From contig CABIZX010000001.1 in assembly GCA_902363375.1 (NCBI GenBank), forward strand, positions 992,001-1,056,000: DNA of 64,000 bases. The letters are read 5' to 3'. Below the pieces are notes generated by a model. That model was not told the DNA's origin. It saw only the letters and a list, made by a program, of their open reading frames with translations, and searched no databases. The number at the start of each line of letters is the position of its first letter. The first letter of the stretch is position 1. The position numbers and the translations under genes were made by a program. Shown here one piece after another: positions 60,775-64,000 of this stretch. This stretch comes from Clostridiaceae bacterium. GTDB taxonomy: Bacteria > Bacillota > Clostridia > Clostridiales > Clostridiaceae.

Positions 60775-62274
60775 ATGAGTACTACATTAGAGAATAGCAT
60801 AAATATAAAAAGAAATTTAAGTATGCTCACAGATTTTTATCAATTAACTATGGGAAATGGGTATCTAAAAAAGGGAATGAGAGATAGAGTAGCTTATTTT
60901 GATATGTTTTTTAGAAGGATTCCAGATGATGGTGGATATGTAGTGATAGCAGGTTTGGAGCAACTGATAGAATATATAAATAATCTTAGGTTTTCTGAAG
61001 AGGATATAGAGTTTTTAAGAAAAAGAGGGATATTCCCAGAAGAATTTTTAAGGTACTTAAAAGACTTTAAATTTCAATGCGATATATGGGCTATACCAGA
61101 AGGCACAGTAGTGTTTCCAAATGAGCCTATAATAACCGTTAGAGGACCACTTCCACAAGCACAATTAATAGAAACTATGCTACTTTTAACTATAAATCAC
61201 CAAAGCTTAATTGCTACCAAGGCAAGTAGAATTGTAAGAGTTGCTAAAGGAAGAGAAGTTTTAGAATTTGGATCTAGAAGAGCTCAAGGATACGATGGTG
61301 CATTATTAGGAGCCAGAGCTGCTTATATAGGAGGATGCGTTGGAACTGCATGTACAATGGTAGAAGAAGTTTATGGAATTCCATCAGTTGGAACTATGGC
61401 TCATAGCTGGATTCAAAGTTTTGATAATGAATATGAGGCATTTAAGGCCTATGCAGAAGTTTATCCCACATCGAGTGTACTTCTTGTAGACACTTATAAT
61501 ACCCTTAAAAGTGGTGTGTCCAATGCCATAAGAGTTGCAAAGGAGATATTAGAACCAAATGGAAATAGATTGAAGGGGATTAGATTAGATAGTGGAGATA
61601 TTGCATATCTTTCAAAATGCGCAAGAAGGATGTTGGATGAGGCTGGAATGAAAGATTGTAAAATAACTGCATCTAACTCACTAGATGAATATCTAATAAA
61701 AGATTTGCTATTACAAGGAGCAGAGATAGATACCTTTGGAGTAGGAGAAAATCTAATAACATCGAAATCAAACCCTGTGTTTGGTGGGGTATATAAGTTA
61801 GTTGCTATTGAAAACAATAATAGGCTAGATTCAAAAATAAAATTAAGTGAAAACCCTGAGAAGGTAACTAATCCAGGTTTTAAAAAGCTATATAGGTTTT
61901 ATGATAAGAAGACCAATAAAGCTGTAGGTGATTTACTAACTTTAAATGATGAAGAAATAGATGAAAGTAATCCATATATTCTTTTTGATCCAGTTCATAC
62001 TTGGAAGAAGACAATTCTAACAGATTATTATGTTAAAGAACTACAAGTAAAAATTTTCGAAAGGGGTCAATGTATATATTCATCTCCTAATATTAAGGAA
62101 ATAAGGAATCATTGTAAAAAGGAATTGGAAAACTTATGGGAGGAATCCTTAAGGTTAAAAAATCCTCATAATTACTATGTAGACTTATCCGAAAAATTAT
62201 GGACATTAAAATATGATTTAATTAATAAGTATTCTAATGAAGTGGTAAATGTAGATAAAGAAATTAAATGTTAA
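60775..62274 (+). CDS. pncB: Nicotinate phosphoribosyltransferase
   Basis: 499 aa. Salvages nicotinate to NaMN for NAD synthesis. Signatures: MLTDFYQLTMGNGYL, YFDMFFRRIPDDGGY, EFGSRRAQGYDGALLGARAAYIGG, GTMAHSWIQSF (phospho-His H) and RLDSGDIAYLSK (PRPP-binding Asp). The C-terminal domain is the bacterial long form. AAGGAAAGGAAG precedes the ATG. It is monocistronic with a two-part terminator. Confidence 0.95.
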   Translation: MSTTLENSINIKRNLSMLTDFYQLTMGNGYLKKGMRDRVAYFDMFFRRIPDDGGYVVIAGLEQLIEYINNLRFSEEDIEFLRKRGIFPEEFLRYLKDFKFQCDIWAIPEGTVVFPNEPIITVRGPLPQAQLIETMLLLTINHQSLIATKASRIVRVAKGREVLEFGSRRAQGYDGALLGARAAYIGGCVGTACTMVEEVYGIPSVGTMAHSWIQSFDNEYEAFKAYAEVYPTSSVLLVDTYNTLKSGVSNAIRVAKEILEPNGNRLKGIRLDSGDIAYLSKCARRMLDEAGMKDCKITASNSLDEYLIKDLLLQGAEIDTFGVGENLITSKSNPVFGGVYKLVAIENNNRLDSKIKLSENPEKVTNPGFKKLYRFYDKKTNKAVGDLLTLNDEEIDESNPYILFDPVHTWKKTILTDYYVKELQVKIFERGQCIYSSPNIKEIRNHCKKELENLWEESLRLKNPHNYYVDLSEKLWTLKYDLINKYSNEVVNVDKEIKC

Positions 62275-62288
62275 CATATATAAATAGA

Positions 62289-62370
62289 GGACCATTGCAG
62301 AACTGGTAGTGATTATAAAAATAAGCACTAATTTAGAATGAGTATTTTGCAAAGGTCCATTTTTTATTTT
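62289..62370 (+). terminator. Terminator of pncB with inner hairpin
   Basis: GGACC-TTGCA pairs with TGCAA-GGTCC (62289 and 62358), and TAGTG/CACTA forms an inner stem; a run of Ts follows at 62360-62366. Confidence 0.85.
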
Positions 62371-62408
62371 AATTTTATGGTATGGTTCTAAGAATTTATA
62401 AGTATAAA

Positions 62409-62714
62409 CTATTTATTCATTAAAGGTAAGCTATTTAAGTTTACAGAATCCTTTTTATTGTTAAGGTGATTTAGAGTTTCGTGTCCTTTTTCTGTTTTTC
62501 CTAGAGCATCAATCAACATATTTTTAGAATTTTGAGTTTCAATGGCATATTGATCTTTAAATTGCTCTTCATTGGAAAAATCATCATTGATTTTTAAATG
62601 ATCTAAGTCTTTATTTAGAGTAGTTACATAATTCAAATCATCATCTACAGATGATAGGATACCCCTAGGTTTAAATAGAATTTCTTCAAATTTATTATTG
62701 TATTTAGTAGTCAT
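62409..62714 (-). CDS. Hypothetical acidic-basic protein, 101 aa
   Basis: AAGGAGG is 6 nt before the ATG. The product is soluble, probably helical, with NKFEEILFKPRGILSSVDDD, LDHLKINDDFSNEEQFKDQY and a KTEKGHETLNHLNNKKDS end. No Cys, no membrane segment. I do not recognise the family. It sits downstream of an SDR gene on the same strand, 85 bp apart. Confidence 0.65.
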   Translation of the reverse strand: MTTKYNNKFEEILFKPRGILSSVDDDLNYVTTLNKDLDHLKINDDFSNEEQFKDQYAIETQNSKNMLIDALGKTEKGHETLNHLNNKKDSVNLNSLPLMNK

Positions 62715-62798
62715 GGTAAACCTCCTTATAGGTGATATTGTAATTGAAAAAATAGTATGATTAGTGATTTTATTATTAAAATATAGTTAACAATGAAC

Positions 62799-63593
62799 CT
62801 ACTTTGAAAATATATCTTTAGCTTTGATTACACATCCTTGAATAGAAGGAGCAATATATCTAAATTTCGGACAAGAATTTTCTACTGCATCTATATATTT
62901 ATTAACTACACTTTCCATATTAGTTGACTCAGTAAGTTTAAAATATAGATATTGCTTTCGTTGTAATTTATTTATATGATTTTTAAAGTATGAATTTATT
63001 TTCATCCAATTAAATTGTTTACTTATATTTAGTTGATTAAATCCAGTAGAATAGGAGCCTGGTTCTATCAAAATTACAGGAATATTTACCTTTGATAATT
63101 GCTTTAGCTCTTTATTTAAACAATATGCAATGGATTCAAGGGCAAATTTAGTAGAACAGTAAGGAGATAAAAATGGTATAGCCATGCGGCCAGCTAAGGA
63201 AGAAATAAAGATAATTCTACCATTACCCCTTTTTATCATCTGCTCTAGAACAATTTGAGTTAACTCTATAGGACAAAATACATTAGTTTCAAAGGTAGAT
63301 CTAAATCTGTTTACATCTATTTCAGCTATGGAGCCAGAGTCACCTATTGCAGCATTATTTATTAGTACATCTACTTTTAAATCTCTAACTTTCTCTCTAT
63401 CTTCTTTACATAGTACATCTAACTTAAAGCTCTCCATTGGGAGTTTCCATTTTCTATTTAGCATGTTTAATTTATAAGCTTGTTCATCGGTATGAGTAGT
63501 TGCATACACATAGTGGCCTCTACTAGATAAGGCTATAGCTGCTTTACGTCCAAGACCAGATCCACAACCAGTTATTAATATATATTTCAACAT
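62799..63593 (-). CDS. Short-chain dehydrogenase/reductase
   Basis: 264 aa. The Rossmann motif ITGCGSGLGRKAA (TGxxxGxG), the NNAAIG segment and catalytic S-Y-K in ISSLAGRMAIPFLSPYCSTKFALE (Tyr-x3-Lys) are intact. The GAGGTG is 3 nt before the ATG at 63593; a TTG at 63590 is also possible. It is an NAD(P)-dependent oxidoreductase of the classical type with unknown substrate; a lipid or sterol-like substrate is common in this branch. Cytoplasmic. Confidence 0.9.
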   Translation of the reverse strand: MLKYILITGCGSGLGRKAAIALSSRGHYVYATTHTDEQAYKLNMLNRKWKLPMESFKLDVLCKEDREKVRDLKVDVLINNAAIGDSGSIAEIDVNRFRSTFETNVFCPIELTQIVLEQMIKRGNGRIIFISSLAGRMAIPFLSPYCSTKFALESIAYCLNKELKQLSKVNIPVILIEPGSYSTGFNQLNISKQFNWMKINSYFKNHINKLQRKQYLYFKLTESTNMESVVNKYIDAVENSCPKFRYIAPSIQGCVIKAKDIFSK

Positions 63594-63850
63594 TATCACC
63601 TCTAGTCTAGTATGTGTTTTATTTTACTTATAATTCTTTTTATAAAATAATGACTTAGGAAAATCTATCCATGTAAAAAATGTCTTATGTGCAGGAATAT
63701 ATATAGATTCTAAATCTATATACTAGATTTAAATAATTTCATTAGAACAAGATATATTGATTATTTGTTTGAAATTTTATATAATAAAGTCATAAAGTTA
63801 CATTTGGTTTACAAAATAGTACTTAAAATTAAATATAATTTATTTTTCAT
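63594..63850. other. Intergenic region without recognised features
   Basis: AT-rich divergent gap between the SDR gene and the MATE leader. I see no gene, repeat or structured element here beyond short AT runs. Confidence 0.5.
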
Positions 63851-63864
63851 CGGAGGGTATAAGG

Positions 63865-63966
63865 ATTATACTGGATAAGATGGTTAGTATAGCTAACTTT
63901 CTTATCCTTTTTTTATTAATGACGGTGATTAATAAGCTAAGAAAGGATGATTTAGATGAAAGATAA
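63865..63966 (+). other. Candidate small membrane-peptide leader ORF before the MATE gene
   Basis: From ATG 63880 the frame reads MVSIANFLILFLLMTVINK then LRKDDLDER and stops at 63966, overlapping the MATE start (63956) by 11 bp. With the upstream GGAGGG (63852-63857) an in-frame ATT at 63865 or CTG at 63871 could be the start (adds ILDK). The product would be a single-helix membrane peptide. Confidence 0.4.
63873..63914 (+). promoter_or_regulatory. Terminator-like hairpin in the MATE leader
   Basis: GGATAAG (63873-63879) pairs with CTTATCC (63901-63907), with inner GTTAG/CTAAC, followed by TTTTTTT. It lies 41 bp before the MATE start and could act as an attenuator; the leader ORF runs through it. 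Confidence 0.75.
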
Positions 63967-64000
63967 TCGTAATAACTTAACAGAAGGAAACATATATAGA
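63956..64000 (+). CDS. MATE family efflux transporter, 5' end only
   Basis: The first 15 codons (KDNRNNLTEGNIYR) follow AAAGGATGAT and match the N-terminus of MATE transporters, in which LTEG-x-I is the usual start before the first helix. The rest of the gene is outside the window. MATE pumps export cationic drugs with Na+ or H+. A hairpin leader suggests conditional expression. Confidence 0.6.
   Translation, partial: MKDNRNNLTEGNIYR

Overview
The window looks like chromosomal DNA of a low-GC, spore-forming Gram-positive anaerobe, most likely Clostridium sensu stricto. Base composition is strongly AT-rich, start codons are ATG, TTG and GTG behind strong AGGAGG-type ribosome sites, and most operons end in clear U-tailed hairpins. 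Sporulation-type proteins (GerW/YtfJ, CotJC-like manganese catalase, a Cys-rich coat-like protein) sit among ordinary housekeeping genes. I saw no rRNA, tRNA, CRISPR array or complete insertion sequence.

Layout. 0.1-8 kb: GerW and DUF2953 genes divergent from a D,D-carboxypeptidase, then a PyrK-like reductase with an FAD partner, an orphan toxin-like domain, a CotJC-like catalase, a NimA-like flavoprotein and a lipoprotein. 8.3-12.5 kb: an MMPL transporter plus a heptad-repeat secreted protein, behind a promoter whose spacer is a TetR-type palindrome. 12.9-19.5 kb: a FadR-type regulator and a sugar-acid catabolic set (IlvD-type dehydratase, GntP permease, KDPG aldolase with an extra C-terminal domain, KDG kinase), together a semi-phosphorylative Entner-Doudoroff route for gluconate or a related acid. 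19.6-20.1 kb: a decayed cotJB-cotJC pair. 20.3-24.5 kb: small membrane proteins, two DUF2087 proteins, a B3/B4 protein and an HD protein. 24.5-26.8 kb: an SOS-type DNA-repair pair behind a textbook LexA box. 26.9-36.6 kb: coat-like, EcsC, M50, CpXC and CAP proteins and ribonuclease J. 37-39.8 kb: a TudS-like desulfidase with a polar amino acid ABC transporter. 40.1-43.8 kb: acyltransferase, DUF6320, alpha/beta hydrolase and a YoaP-type acetyltransferase.

43.8-51.3 kb is a zone of gene decay: DUF6323 and DUF6179 remnants, a GNAT remnant, an AlkA-type glycosylase remnant, and an ogt gene split by about 1.3 kb of phage-tail-derived DNA bounded by an 11-bp direct repeat. Intact XRE regulator, peptide deformylase, methyltransferase, Nudix, HD and AraC genes lie between. 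51.4-53.3 kb: an ABC-F ribosome-protection-type gene with an attenuator and a candidate leader peptide. 55.4-60 kb: alr, a MocR-type regulator and ddl, a D-alanine cell-wall module. The end holds nicotinate phosphoribosyltransferase, an SDR enzyme and the start of a MATE transporter behind a leader that is both a terminator hairpin and a small open frame.

The main candidates for new biology are the regulatory leaders (Nudix ribosome site bridged by a hairpin, ABC-F attenuator, MATE leader ORF), the orphan toxin-like domain, the Asn/Cys-repeat protein and the phage scar in ogt-alkA. I see no complete, clearly undescribed multi-gene system.
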